Below, piece by piece: positions 25,127 to 33,458 of a stretch of 64,000 bases of DNA; within the stretch, counting starts at the first letter, position 1, and each line of letters begins with the position of its first letter. This DNA comes from JALZKA01 sp963786495 (GTDB taxonomy: Bacteria; Actinomycetota; Thermoleophilia; Solirubrobacterales; 70-9). The translations under genes were made by a program, and so were the position numbers. Where the stretch lies: the NCBI GenBank assembly GCA_963786495.1, contig CAWAZL010000006.1:1-64000 (forward strand). The letters run 5' to 3'. A model generated the notes under the pieces. The model did no database searches. It was not told the origin of the DNA and saw only the letters and a list, made by a program, of their open reading frames with translations.

Positions 25127-27037
25127 ATGGCCGCGATCACTGTGAAGCTCCCCGACGGGACCCCGCTCGAGCTCTCCGAGGGAGCGACGGGCGCGGATGC
25201 CGCAGCCGCGATCGGCCCGGGGCTTGCCAAGGCTGCCCTGGCGATCAAGGTCGACGGCGAGCTCCGTGACCTCTCGGCCGCTCTCCCCGACAGTGCGGAG
25301 ATCGCGATCCTGACCGACCGCGACCCGGAAGCCCTTGCCCTCATCCGCCATGACGCCGCGCACGTCCTGGCGACGGCCGTCGTCGAGCTCTGGCCCGGCA
25401 CGAAGGTCTCGATCGGCCCCGCGATCGAAAACGGCTTCTACTACGACTTCGAGTTCCCTGACGACTTCCGGCCGTCGGTAGACGACCTGCCGAAGATCGA
25501 GGAGGCGATGGCCCGCCACATCTCGGCCGACGAGGAGTTCGAGCGGACGGAAGTGACGCCCGGCGAGGCGATGGAGCGCTTCGCCGCCGAAGACCAGCCC
25601 TTCAAGGTCGAGCTGATCGAGGACCTGGTGTCAGAGCAGGGCGTCGAGTCCGTCTCGCTGTATAAGAACGGGCCGTTCACGGACCTCTGCCTCGGTCCGC
25701 ACGGCCCGACGACGAAGCGCATCAAGGCCTTCAAGCTCACCTCGGTCGCCGGCGCGTACTGGCGCGGCGACGAGAGCCGGGCGATGCTGAGCCGGATCTA
25801 TGGCACGGCCTTCTTCAAGCAGGCCGACCTGGAAGAGCACGAGCGCCTCCTGGACGAAGCGCGCGAGCGTGATCACCGTCGCCTGGGTCGCGAGCTCGGC
25901 CTCTTCATGCTGCGGCCCGAGTCGCCCGGGATGCCCTTCTGGCTTCCGCAGGGAACCGTCCTTTTGCGCCTGATCCAGGCTGAGGTTGATGCGCAGCTCG
26001 CAAAACGCGGATACGACGAGATCAAGACGCCGCACATCATGGACGTCGAGCTCTGGCACAAGTCTGGCCACTACGACAACTACCGCGACAACATGTACTT
26101 CTCGGACGTGGACGACCGCCAGTTCGCGCTCAAGCCCATGAACTGCCCCGGCGCCTGCCTCGTCTTCGGCGCCGAGCGACGCTCGTACCGCGACCTGCCG
26201 TTGCGGATGGCCGAGTACGGCCACGTCTCGCGCCACGAGCGCGAAGGCGTGCTTCACGGGCTGCTTCGCGTGCGCGCCTTCACTCAAGACGACGCCCACG
26301 TCTACTGCACGCTCGACCAGGTCCGCGCCGAGGTGGACTCCATCTGCGAGTCCATCGACGAGCTCTACACCCGCTTCGGGTTTGAAGAGGTGCGGGTCGA
26401 GCTCTCGACCAAGCCCGAGAAGGCAATCGGCTCCGACGAGGACTGGGAAGCGGCCGAGAAGGCGCTGACCGAGGCGCTCGAGGGCCAGGGCCGCGAGTAT
26501 GTGCTCAACCCAGGCGACGGGTCGTTCTACGGGCCCAAGATCGACTTTCACGTAACCGATGCGCTCGGCCGCTCATGGCAGCTCGGTACCTGCCAGCTCG
26601 ACTTCCAGATGCCCGAGCGCTTCGAGCTCACCTACTGGGGCGAGGACAACTCCGAGCACCGGCCGGTGATGATCCATCGCGCGCTACTGGGTTCGATGGA
26701 GCGCTTCGCCGGGATCCTGATCGAGCACTACGCCGGGCGCTTCCCAGATTGGCTCGCGCCGGTCCAGGTGGGCGTCCTGCCCGTGGCCGACCGCCACAAT
26801 GAGCAGGCCGCGGCGATCGTCGCCGAGTTGGTCGCGTTGGGTGTGCGCGCACGCATCGACGACCGCACCGAGTCGGTGGGCCGGAAGATCCGCGACGCCG
26901 AGCTCGCGAAGCTGCCCTACATGGTGATCCTGGGCGACCGCGAGGCGGAGTCCGGCGAGATCTCGGTCCGCTCGCACGAGGACGGCGATCTCGGCGCGAT
27001 GACAGCCGAGACGCTTGCCCAGCGGCTGAATCCTTGA
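25127..27037 (+). CDS. thrS: Threonyl-tRNA synthetase
   Basis: 636 residues, intact. N-terminal TGS domain (1-62), editing domain with H75-x3-H79 (RHDAAHVLAT) and C188-x3-H192 (TDLCLGPHGP), class II catalytic core with the zinc cysteine C340 (KPMNCPGACLVF), motif 2 FRxE-equivalent YGHVSRHEREGVLHGLLRVR, and motif 3 HRPVMIHRALLGSMERFAGI. The anticodon-binding domain ends the protein (KIRDAELAKLPYMVILGD). It charges tRNA-Thr and clears mischarged Ser. No T-box leader fits in the 19-bp upstream gap. It is followed by the infC promoter. Confidence 0.97.
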   Translation: MAAITVKLPDGTPLELSEGATGADAAAAIGPGLAKAALAIKVDGELRDLSAALPDSAEIAILTDRDPEALALIRHDAAHVLATAVVELWPGTKVSIGPAIENGFYYDFEFPDDFRPSVDDLPKIEEAMARHISADEEFERTEVTPGEAMERFAAEDQPFKVELIEDLVSEQGVESVSLYKNGPFTDLCLGPHGPTTKRIKAFKLTSVAGAYWRGDESRAMLSRIYGTAFFKQADLEEHERLLDEARERDHRRLGRELGLFMLRPESPGMPFWLPQGTVLLRLIQAEVDAQLAKRGYDEIKTPHIMDVELWHKSGHYDNYRDNMYFSDVDDRQFALKPMNCPGACLVFGAERRSYRDLPLRMAEYGHVSRHEREGVLHGLLRVRAFTQDDAHVYCTLDQVRAEVDSICESIDELYTRFGFEEVRVELSTKPEKAIGSDEDWEAAEKALTEALEGQGREYVLNPGDGSFYGPKIDFHVTDALGRSWQLGTCQLDFQMPERFELTYWGEDNSEHRPVMIHRALLGSMERFAGILIEHYAGRFPDWLAPVQVGVLPVADRHNEQAAAIVAELVALGVRARIDDRTESVGRKIRDAELAKLPYMVILGDREAESGEISVRSHEDGDLGAMTAETLAQRLNP

Positions 27038-27060
27038 CATTGCAGGATCGGCTCTATACT
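27034..27060 (+). promoter_or_regulatory. Probable sigma-70-type promoter of the infC operon
   Basis: TTGACA at 27034-27039, overlapping the thrS stop, and TATACT at 27055-27060, with a short 15-base spacer. It would give a leader of about 65 bases before infC. Confidence 0.5.
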
Positions 27061-27132
27061 TCCGCGCAGATGGAGTTTCCCAACACCTCGCAGCGCCATT
27101 AACGACTTGACGCGCCGCAACAGCTTCATCTA

Positions 27133-27944
27133 GTGCCGGTCCCTCGCCGTTTCGACCGCCGGATGCCCGAAAGGGACCAGACGCGGATCAACGAACGCAT
27201 TGGCGTTCGCGAAGTTCGTCTGGTCGACGAGGACGGCAAGCAGATTGGCGTCATCGACACCAAGAAGGCGCTCGAGATGGCGCAGGAGCGCGATCTCGAC
27301 CTGGTCGAGGTCGCTCCCGAGTCCCGCCCGCCCGTTGCCCGTCTCCTCGATTACTCGAAGTACAAGTACGAGCAGGAGCAGAAGGCAAAGCAGGCCCGCA
27401 AGCACCAGCAGCAGATCAACGTGCGCGAGATCAAGCTCCGCCCGAAGATCGCGGACCACGACTACATGACGAAGAAGGGCCACGTCGAGCGCTTCCTCAA
27501 GCAGGGCGACAAGGTGAAGGTCACGATCATGTTCCGAGGCCGCGAGCAGGCGCACCCGGAGCGTGGCCGCAATCTCCTCGCCAGGCTGTTCGAAGACCTC
27601 GAGGGGCTGGGCGTGGTCGAGCAGAACCCACTTCAGGAGGGACGCAACATGCACATGCTGGTCGCGCCCTCCAAGGAGGCGCTCAAGGAGCGCGACAAGG
27701 CCAAGACCGGCGAGCAGCCGGCCGTGCCCGAGCCCGATGCCGCGGCCGACGCTGCGCCCGAGACCGCGCGGCGCCCGCTGCAGGTGAAGCACCGAGCGCG
27801 GGGTCTGGCTCCGACGCTGCCGAGGCAGAAGAGCCCGCCGCCGACAAGGTGCCTGACCCCTCAGAGGTCGAGGCCGAAGCTGAGCCTGAAGCCGAGTCGG
27901 AGGCCGAAGAGACCGCAGCCGAGCCCGAAGCCGCCACCGGCTGA
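27133..27944 (+). CDS. infC: Translation initiation factor IF-3 with acidic C-terminal tail, one frameshift
   Basis: IF-3 N-domain (INERIGVREVRLVDEDGKQI, DLDLVEVAPESRPPVARLLD), lysine-rich linker (YEQEQKAKQARKHQQQINVR) and C-domain (EIKLRPKIADHDYMTKKGHV, FLKQGDKVKVTIMFRGREQA, NMHMLVAPSKE). After about residue 200 a Glu/Ala/Pro-rich tail follows. The frame breaks near 27780; the shifted frame (EAEEPAADKVPDPSEVEAEA to EPEAATG) stops at 27944, six bases before the next gene. The unshifted ORF to 28047 is Arg/Pro-rich and spurious. The start is uncertain: GTG 27133 or ATG 27163; infC often uses unusual starts. Confidence 0.92.
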
Positions 27945-27950
27945 GCCAGG

Positions 27951-29078
27951 GTGGAGGCGGGCGTCCCGCAGATCCCCGTCTTCGACCTGCGGGTCGAAGA
28001 CGAGGAGATTGAGGCAGCCGCCGCGACGTTGCGGTCGGGTGCCCTGAGCGCCGGGCCGCAGACCGAGGCATTCGAGCGCGAGTTCGCCGAGCACCTGGGC
28101 TCGAAGCACGTTGTTGCCCTGTCGAGCTGTACGGCCGCGCTTCACTTGGCGTGCATGGCCGCTGGTGTCGGGCCCGGCGACGAGGTGATCGTGCCCTCAC
28201 TCACCTTCGTCGCCACCGCGAACTCGGTTCGCTACTGCGGCGCCAAACCTGTCTTCTGCGACCTCGTGGGCGGACCGGGACGAGACCTCAACATCGACGT
28301 GAGTGAGGTCGAGGCGCACATCACCGAGCGCACCAAGGCCGTGATCCCCGTCCACTGGGCCGGCTATCCAGCTGAGATCGAATCCCTCGCAGAGCTGTGC
28401 GAGCGCCGCGGGTTGATACTCATCGAGGACGCCGCCCAGACCCCCTGGGCGCATGCCGGCGCGAAGCATCTGGGCACGTTCGGCCTGGCGGGGTGCTTTT
28501 CGTTCTTTCCGAACAAGGTCCTCGGGGTGGGGGAGGGTGGCGCGCTTTGCACCGATTCTGACGAGGTGGCGGAGCGGGTCCGTCGCCTTCGCGACAGCGG
28601 GCGCGACGAGAGCGGTGACGTGGTGGAGGCCGGCTACAACTACCGCTTCGACGACCTACGGGCCTCGATCATCCGCCCGCGCTTCGCGCGGCTTGAGGGG
28701 GAGGTGAAGAGGAGACGAGAGCTGATCGTGCGCTACCGCGAGCTCTTCGAGGGCGCCGAGGGGATCGAGGTCGCCTACCGCGACAACGACGTAACCCGCT
28801 CGTCCGGATATCTGATGGGAGTCCTCGTCGACCCGGGCAGCCGCCGGGCGGTCCGGGCCCGCCTACGTGACGAGCACGGAGTGCAGACATCCGTCTTTCC
28901 CGCCACTCACGAGCTCGGCGGGTACGTCCGTGAGTTCGGCGAGGTATCCCTGCCGAAGACCGAGGACGCAGCCGCGCGGCTGTTCACGATTCCTTTTTAC
29001 ACCCACATGGACGAGGAGCTGCAAGCGCGGGTGGCGGCGGCTGTGCGAGCTGCGGTCGCCACGGAGGCGTCCGAATGA
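27951..29078 (+). CDS. DegT/DnrJ/EryC1/StrS-family sugar aminotransferase (intact PLP site)
   Basis: 375 residues, GTG at 27951 six bases after the infC stop. Family marks: TLRSGALSAGPQTEAFEREF, SSCTAALHLACMAAGVGPGD, IPVHWAGYPAEIESLAELCE, IEDAAQTPWAHAGAKHLGTF, and CFSFFPNKVLGVGEGG with the Schiff-base lysine. EAGYNYRFDDLRASI is also typical (normally G-x-N-x-R). The family transaminates keto-sugars for surface glycans. It is coupled by a 4-base overlap to a paralogue that lacks the lysine. Confidence 0.92.
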   Translation: MEAGVPQIPVFDLRVEDEEIEAAAATLRSGALSAGPQTEAFEREFAEHLGSKHVVALSSCTAALHLACMAAGVGPGDEVIVPSLTFVATANSVRYCGAKPVFCDLVGGPGRDLNIDVSEVEAHITERTKAVIPVHWAGYPAEIESLAELCERRGLILIEDAAQTPWAHAGAKHLGTFGLAGCFSFFPNKVLGVGEGGALCTDSDEVAERVRRLRDSGRDESGDVVEAGYNYRFDDLRASIIRPRFARLEGEVKRRRELIVRYRELFEGAEGIEVAYRDNDVTRSSGYLMGVLVDPGSRRAVRARLRDEHGVQTSVFPATHELGGYVREFGEVSLPKTEDAAARLFTIPFYTHMDEELQARVAAAVRAAVATEASE

Positions 29079-30215
29079 GCTGGGACGTAGAGCTCTCCGC
29101 CACTTCGATAGCCGAGGACGACGTTGAGGCCGTGCTCACGACCCTTCGCTCGGGCTGGCTCACGATGGGGCCCAGGACGCTCGAGCTCGAGCAGGCGTTC
29201 TGCGATTACACGGGAGCCGAGCACGCTGTTGCGGTCGGTAGCGCGGCGGCCGGGCTCCATATCTCGTGCCTGGCCCTGGGGGTTGCGGCCGGCGGCGAGG
29301 TGATCGCGCCGGCACTCTCGAGCGCCGCAACGGCCAATGCCGGACGGGTCGCGGGCGGCGTGACCGTCCTCGCTGATTGCGTGTCGGTCACCGAGCCGCT
29401 GATGGACCCGGAACACGTCGAGCGTCTCGTCTCGCCAAACACCAAAGCGCTCATTGCCACGCACGCGTTCGGCTATCCCGCGGACACGGACGCGCTGAGC
29501 GAGATCGCAAAAGAGCGCGGCATCGCCCTGATCGAGGACTGTTCGCAGGCCGCGGGTGGACGGCTTCGTGACGCCTCGATCGCCGGCACGGCCGGGGCCT
29601 GTGGCTGCTTCTCCTTCTCGTCGGAGACCCTCCTCGGGGCAGGCGAGGGGGGAATCGTCGTCACGGACTCCGAAGAGCTCGCCGCCGAGCTCCGCAAGCT
29701 GCGCTCGCATGCGATGACCTCAGTTACCTGGGACCGCCACCGCGGCCACGCCGAGACGTACGACGTCACCGGCTTGGGCTTCAACTACAGGATCGACGAG
29801 CCGCGAGCGACGCTGGCGATGGCGCGGTTGGCGCGCCTGGACGACGCACTTGCGGAGCTGCGCCGCGTGGCGAATGTCTACCGCGAGCGGCTTGCGCCGG
29901 TCGACGGCGTCGAGCTTCCGTCCCTCGAAGAGTGGGTCGAGCTGAGCGGCCACTTCGCCTTTCCGGTGCTCGTCGCAGACCTTGAGACGCGAGACGCAGT
30001 GCGCGAGTCGATGCACGCCCAGCGTGTCCAGACCACGTTCTATCCCTCGCTGACACAGCTCTCGCTCGTACAAGCCAGAGCGGCCTGAGGACGAGCGCCC
30101 CGTCGCCGAGGAGATCGCTGACCGCCACTTCGCGCTGCCGCTTTCGCCCAGCCTGGACGACGCGAAGATCGACACGGTGGTGGGGGCACTCACATCCGCC
30201 CTCGCGGAGCGCTAG
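29075..30215 (+). CDS. DegT-family paralogue lacking the PLP lysine; frameshift near the end
   Basis: ATG at 29075 overlaps the previous stop. It is clearly homologous to the upstream gene (TLRSGWLTMGPRTLELEQAF, GLHISCLALGVAAGGEV, ATHAFGYPADTDALSEIAKE, IEDCSQAAGGRLRDASIAGT, GFNYRIDEPRATLAMARLAR). The lysine loop reads CFSFSSETLLGAGEGG, with Thr exactly where the partner has Lys. The pyridine-binding Asp (IEDCSQ) is kept. A one-base shift near 30070 replaces LVQARAA with YKPERPEDERPVAEEIADRH and extends to a TAG at 30213-30215, about 380 residues. It may be a non-transaminating enzyme (as ColD, which uses His) or a partner subunit; activity is unknown. Confidence 0.85.
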
Positions 30216-30256
30216 GGTGGCGGCGGCAAGGTAATCGAACCGGGGAGACGGCAAGG

Positions 30257-30826
30257 ATGAAAAGGCTTACGTTCGCCGCATGCGCTATCGCAATGGGCTT
30301 GGGACTTACTGGATGCATTGCTCAGACAGGATTCCACTGGACAAACGCGCAGCCGAAGGCCGGCAAGACCACGAAGGGCATCGTCGATCTAAAGGGCAGC
30401 CGGGTCCGGATGGGGAGCCGAACAAGGCGTATTTCTACATCAGCCTCGTCGGCGAGGGCGACGGGGCCACGCCCAAGAGCTTCAAGTTCGATCCCGGCAA
30501 CGTGCTGAACGCCAAGGGCAAGATGGTCGCCGACTCCGATGTCTCCGATTTCGCCGACAGCGAGTGCGGGCCCATAGCCGGTGACCTTTCCTATCGGACC
30601 GAGGCTCCGGTGAAAGCGAGTCCGGTTGACAAACTGTTCCAGGCGACGTTCAAGTTCAAAATGGGCGACGGGGGGTGGATTCGGCGGTTTCATCTCCTCC
30701 GGGCAGTGGTTTGACGACGGAGACGGCGAGGCTGAGGATCCAGGCGCGAGCGACGACACCTACGAGTGCAGTGGGGTGACCTCGACGGTTGTCAGCACGA
30801 AGGGCTTCGAGCTTTCTGGGCCCTGA
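30257..30826 (+). CDS. Small lipoprotein, paralogue 1 of 3, two frameshifts
   Basis: Signal and lipobox: MKRLTFAACAIAMGLGLTGC. The sequence continues IAQTGFHWTNAQPKAGKTTK, shifts near 30398 to GPDGEPNKAYFYISLVGEGD, and shifts again near 30680 to GGFGGFISSGQWFDDGDGEA, ending DTYECSGVTSTVVSTKGFEL and a stop at 30826. Restored length is about 189 residues. It shares its whole plan with the next two genes. The C-terminal DDGDG acidic loop looks like a Ca-binding site. Cell-surface lipoprotein of unknown function. Confidence 0.75.
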
Positions 30827-31390
30827 ATGGGAAAGCGGCTTTCGGCCATAGTGATCGCGCTTGTCGCTGCGCAGCTTCTTGGCGGGTGCTACGGGTTGCG
30901 CGAGTCCAACTGGACCAAGGACAAGGTCAAGCCCGGCAAGTCGACGACCTTTCAGGCGCATCTGCTCGGCGGCGGCGCCGCGGACCCCACCCATTTCTTC
31001 ATCTTGCCGCGGCTCGAAAGCGACGACGTCTCGATCCGTAAGCCGATCTTCGACACGAAGGAGAAGCTGGGGCCGGCCAAGAATCTCGTCGAGGACGCGG
31101 TGCTGGGCCAGGTCGCGGTGAACACCGGCGAAGGATGCGACGCAGGCGCCTCGAGCTTGTCTGGGCAGCCCCGGGCGTACAAGACGGCCAATCCGGTCAC
31201 CTCCGCTGATGGCAAGTTCGTGGATGCGACGTTCAAGGCGAAGGTTGCGGGCGGAGCGACAGACGCCGAGGTCGGCGGGGTCGTCCTCGTCGGCTACTGG
31301 GATGACGACGGCGACGGGATCCCCGAGGGCACCAACGACGACGCAATCAACTGCACCGGTTTTACGTCCACTGCGTTTTTGATCAAGTAG
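30827..31390 (+). CDS. Small lipoprotein, paralogue 2 of 3
   Basis: 187 residues, intact; the ATG directly follows the previous TGA. Lipobox LGGC within MGKRLSAIVIALVAAQLLGG. After the Cys: YGLRESNWTKDKVKPGKSTT, a β-rich middle (DPTHFFILPRLESDDVS), and the C-terminal motif VGYWDDDGDGIPEGTNDDAI then NCTGFTSTAF. Cysteines in GCDAG and NCTG may pair. No known domain is recognised. Confidence 0.82.
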   Translation: MGKRLSAIVIALVAAQLLGGCYGLRESNWTKDKVKPGKSTTFQAHLLGGGAADPTHFFILPRLESDDVSIRKPIFDTKEKLGPAKNLVEDAVLGQVAVNTGEGCDAGASSLSGQPRAYKTANPVTSADGKFVDATFKAKVAGGATDAEVGGVVLVGYWDDDGDGIPEGTNDDAINCTGFTSTAFLIK

Positions 31391-31406
31391 TCAAGGAGGA
31401 CTGGAG

Positions 31407-32012
31407 ATGAAGAATGGGAGTGACATGAAGAAGAAGCTGATCGTTTGCGTTGGGGCGTTGATCGCCGCACAGGTCCTGAGCGGGTGCTACTTCCTGCGCG
31501 AGCTCAACTGGAGCAAGGACATCGTTCCCAAGGGTGAGAACACGACGGCGACGATCGGGCTGCAGCCGTCCGGCGCCGACGATGACACCCACTTCTTCAT
31601 TGTCTTTGTCGGCAAGGGCGCCGGGTTCACGCCTAAGGCTCCCGTTTTCGACGCGGCGAACGAGCACGGCCTCAAGGAGAAGCTGGTCCCTGACAGCGCG
31701 ATTGGCGATTTCCTGGATGAGAACTGCCAGACCTTTGCCCCGTCGGGTGCGCGCAGGGGCCCGCCAGGGCTGGGGGCTTGGAGGACAGAGGATGTGGTGC
31801 CTTCGGACAAGGAGAACAAGCTCGTCGACGCCAAGCTCAAGATCAAGCGTGATTCCCCGAACGGAGGAGGGGGTTTCGGCGGCCTCATCCTCACCGGCGA
31901 GTGGGTGGACGACGGCGACGGCAACGTTGAAGACCCGGATGCGTCGGATGACGTCATCTCCTGTACGGGTGAGGCGACCACGTCCTTCCTCCTCAAGGGG
32001 AGCAATCCGTAG
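31407..32012 (+). CDS. Small lipoprotein, paralogue 3 of 3
   Basis: 201 residues. AAGGAGG precedes the first ATG (31407), but the internal Met at MKKKLIVCVGALIAAQVLSG is also a good start (31425). Lipobox LSGC, then YFLRELNWSKDIVPKGENTT, closely like paralogue 2. Middle DDDTHFFIVFVGKGAGFTPK; C-terminus GEWVDDGDGNVEDPDASDDV, ISCTGEATTSFLLKG. It is the last insert gene before rpmI (39 bp away). Function is unknown. Confidence 0.84.
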   Translation: MKNGSDMKKKLIVCVGALIAAQVLSGCYFLRELNWSKDIVPKGENTTATIGLQPSGADDDTHFFIVFVGKGAGFTPKAPVFDAANEHGLKEKLVPDSAIGDFLDENCQTFAPSGARRGPPGLGAWRTEDVVPSDKENKLVDAKLKIKRDSPNGGGGFGGLILTGEWVDDGDGNVEDPDASDDVISCTGEATTSFLLKGSNP

Positions 32013-32051
32013 GGCGACTGATCGCGGCTCTGCTTCAATAGTCCGTTCGCC

Positions 32052-32252
32052 ATGCCGAAGATGAAGTCCCACTCGGGCGCCAAGAAGCGCTTTCGCAAAA
32101 CCGCCAGCGGCAAGCTGCGCGGCCGGCGCGCCTACTCCAGCCACATCCTGGAGAAGAAGTCACCAAAGCGCAAGCGCCGCATGGCCAAGCCCACCGACGT
32201 CGCTCCGGCCGATAAAGAGCGCGTGAACCGCCTGCTGGCGAAGAGGAAGTAG
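32052..32252 (+). CDS. rpmI: 50S ribosomal protein L35
   Basis: 66 residues. Typical L35: MPKMKSHSGAKKRFRKTASG, KLRGRRAYSSHILEKKSPKR, then a basic C-terminus ending VNRLLAKRK. Intact. It is followed four bases later by rplT, the usual rpmI-rplT pair, but is separated from infC by about 4.1 kb. Confidence 0.97.
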   Translation: MPKMKSHSGAKKRFRKTASGKLRGRRAYSSHILEKKSPKRKRRMAKPTDVAPADKERVNRLLAKRK

Positions 32253-32256
32253 CGGC

Positions 32257-32616
32257 ATGCCTCGCGCAACGAACGCAGTCGCACGAAAGCGACGCAAGAA
32301 GAAGACTCTCGACCAGGCCAAGGGTTATTACGGCCGTAAGCACTCGAGCTACCGCTTCGCAAACGAGCAGGTCATGCGCTCGGGGAACTACGCGTTCCGT
32401 GACCGCCGCCGCCGCAAGCGCGATTTCCGCCGCCTGTGGATCGTTCGCATCAACGCAGCCGCCCGCCAGGAGGGCATGAGCTACTCCGAGCTGATGCACG
32501 GCCTGAAGCTGGCCGAGGTCGAGGTCAACCGCAAGATGCTCGCCGACCTCGCCGTGCGCGACCCCGAGGCATTCCGACGTTTTACCGAGCTAGCCCGGGA
32601 GGCCGCGGCGGCCTGA
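32257..32616 (+). CDS. rplT: 50S ribosomal protein L20
   Basis: 119 residues: MPRATNAVARKRRKKKTLDQ, AKGYYGRKHSSYRFANEQVM, RRRRKRDFRRLWIVRINAAA, MLADLAVRDPEAFRRFTELA. Intact, normal length. L20 binds 23S rRNA early in assembly. A strong terminator follows. Confidence 0.97.
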   Translation: MPRATNAVARKRRKKKTLDQAKGYYGRKHSSYRFANEQVMRSGNYAFRDRRRRKRDFRRLWIVRINAAARQEGMSYSELMHGLKLAEVEVNRKMLADLAVRDPEAFRRFTELAREAAAA

Positions 32617-32648
32617 GCAAACCCTCGACCGCCGATCAGGATCCACCC

Positions 32649-32672
32649 GGGCGCCCCAGAGGCGCCCTTTTT
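32649..32672 (+). terminator. Rho-independent terminator after rplT
   Basis: GGGCGCC-CCAGA-GGCGCCC followed by TTTTT: a 7-bp GC stem with a 5-base loop and a T-run, 33 bp after the L20 stop. Confidence 0.9.
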
Positions 32673-32692
32673 GTTGGGATAGGACGAGATCA

Positions 32693-33458
32693 ATGACTTT
32701 CATCACGAGCAGAGACAACGAAAAGCTGAAGCTGGTGCGAAAGCTCGCCGACCGAAAGCATCGTGAGCGCGAGGGCCTGTTCGTGACCGAGGGGGAGGAC
32801 TTGCTCGAGGCGGGCCGCGCGGCTGGGCATGAGCCGGTGCTTGTCCTCAGCCGTACGGAAACGGGCATTAAAGGGGAAGAAGTCGAAGCCGAGCTCCTGG
32901 ACGCGGTCTCGACCCTCGGCTCCGGCACGCGCGTGATCGCCATATGGCCTCTCCCAAGCCGCACCGACGAGGGCAATCGTCCGGGAGTACCCCCTATGGG
33001 GGGTAGTGACGGACGTTTGCCCGGGGAGGGGGCGCGTTTGCGTGTATCTCCACGGCGTCGGCGACCCCGGGAACGTGGGGAGCATCGTTCGCAGCGCGGG
33101 GGCGCTCGCTGACGCCTGGGTCGCGCTTGGGCCCGAATGCGCCGACCCCTATGGGCCCAAGGCCGTCCGTGCCTCCATGGGCGCCATTTTCACGACCCAC
33201 ATCAGCCGCTGCGACCTCGAGGAGACCCCCACACCCCGCGTCTCCCTGGTTGCCCACGGAGGCGCACCGGAGCTGGCCCCGGATGCACGAACGCTCTGCC
33301 TAGGCTCGGAGCGCGACGGTCTTCCCAGCGAAGTCATCGACGCGACCGACGCAACGTGGACCATCCCGATGCGCCCCGACGCCGTCGAGTCCTTGGGCGT
33401 TGCGGCCGCGGCGGCGATCGCTTTGAGCCGGATAGGGTCGAGAGTCGGCGATAGATGA
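32693..33458 (+). CDS. TrmH/SpoU-family RNA 2'-O-methyltransferase, interrupted by a palindrome
   Basis: N-terminal substrate-binding part (ITSRDNEKLKLVRKLADRKH, REGLFVTEGEDLLEAGRAAG), then after a disturbed stretch at 32960-33040 the SPOUT domain in a shifted frame: VYLHGVGDPGNVGSIVRSAG (motif 1), CLGSERDGLPSEVIDA (motif 2), IPMRPDAVESLGVAAAAAIA (motif 3, with Gly where Asn is common). The break coincides with a 38-bp nested palindrome (32978-33015). If the two parts join, the product is about 255 residues, normal for the family. Its TGA overlaps the pheS ATG by 4 bp. Confidence 0.82.
32978..33015. repeat. Nested palindrome inside the methyltransferase gene
   Basis: CGTCCG (32978-32983) pairs with CGGACG (33010-33015), and within it TACCCCC-TATG-GGGGGTA pairs perfectly. 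The plan matches the tandem palindromes at 22355-22461. It lies exactly where the methyltransferase frame is lost. Confidence 0.65.

Noticed and set aside
27070..27102. 10-residue leader ORF (MEFPNTSQRH) before infC
   Set aside because: No ribosome-binding site and no repeated regulatory codons; likely chance.
32206..32216. GCCGATAA-like sigma-28 -10 within rpmI
   Set aside because: No TAAA box at the right distance; it is coding sequence for L35.
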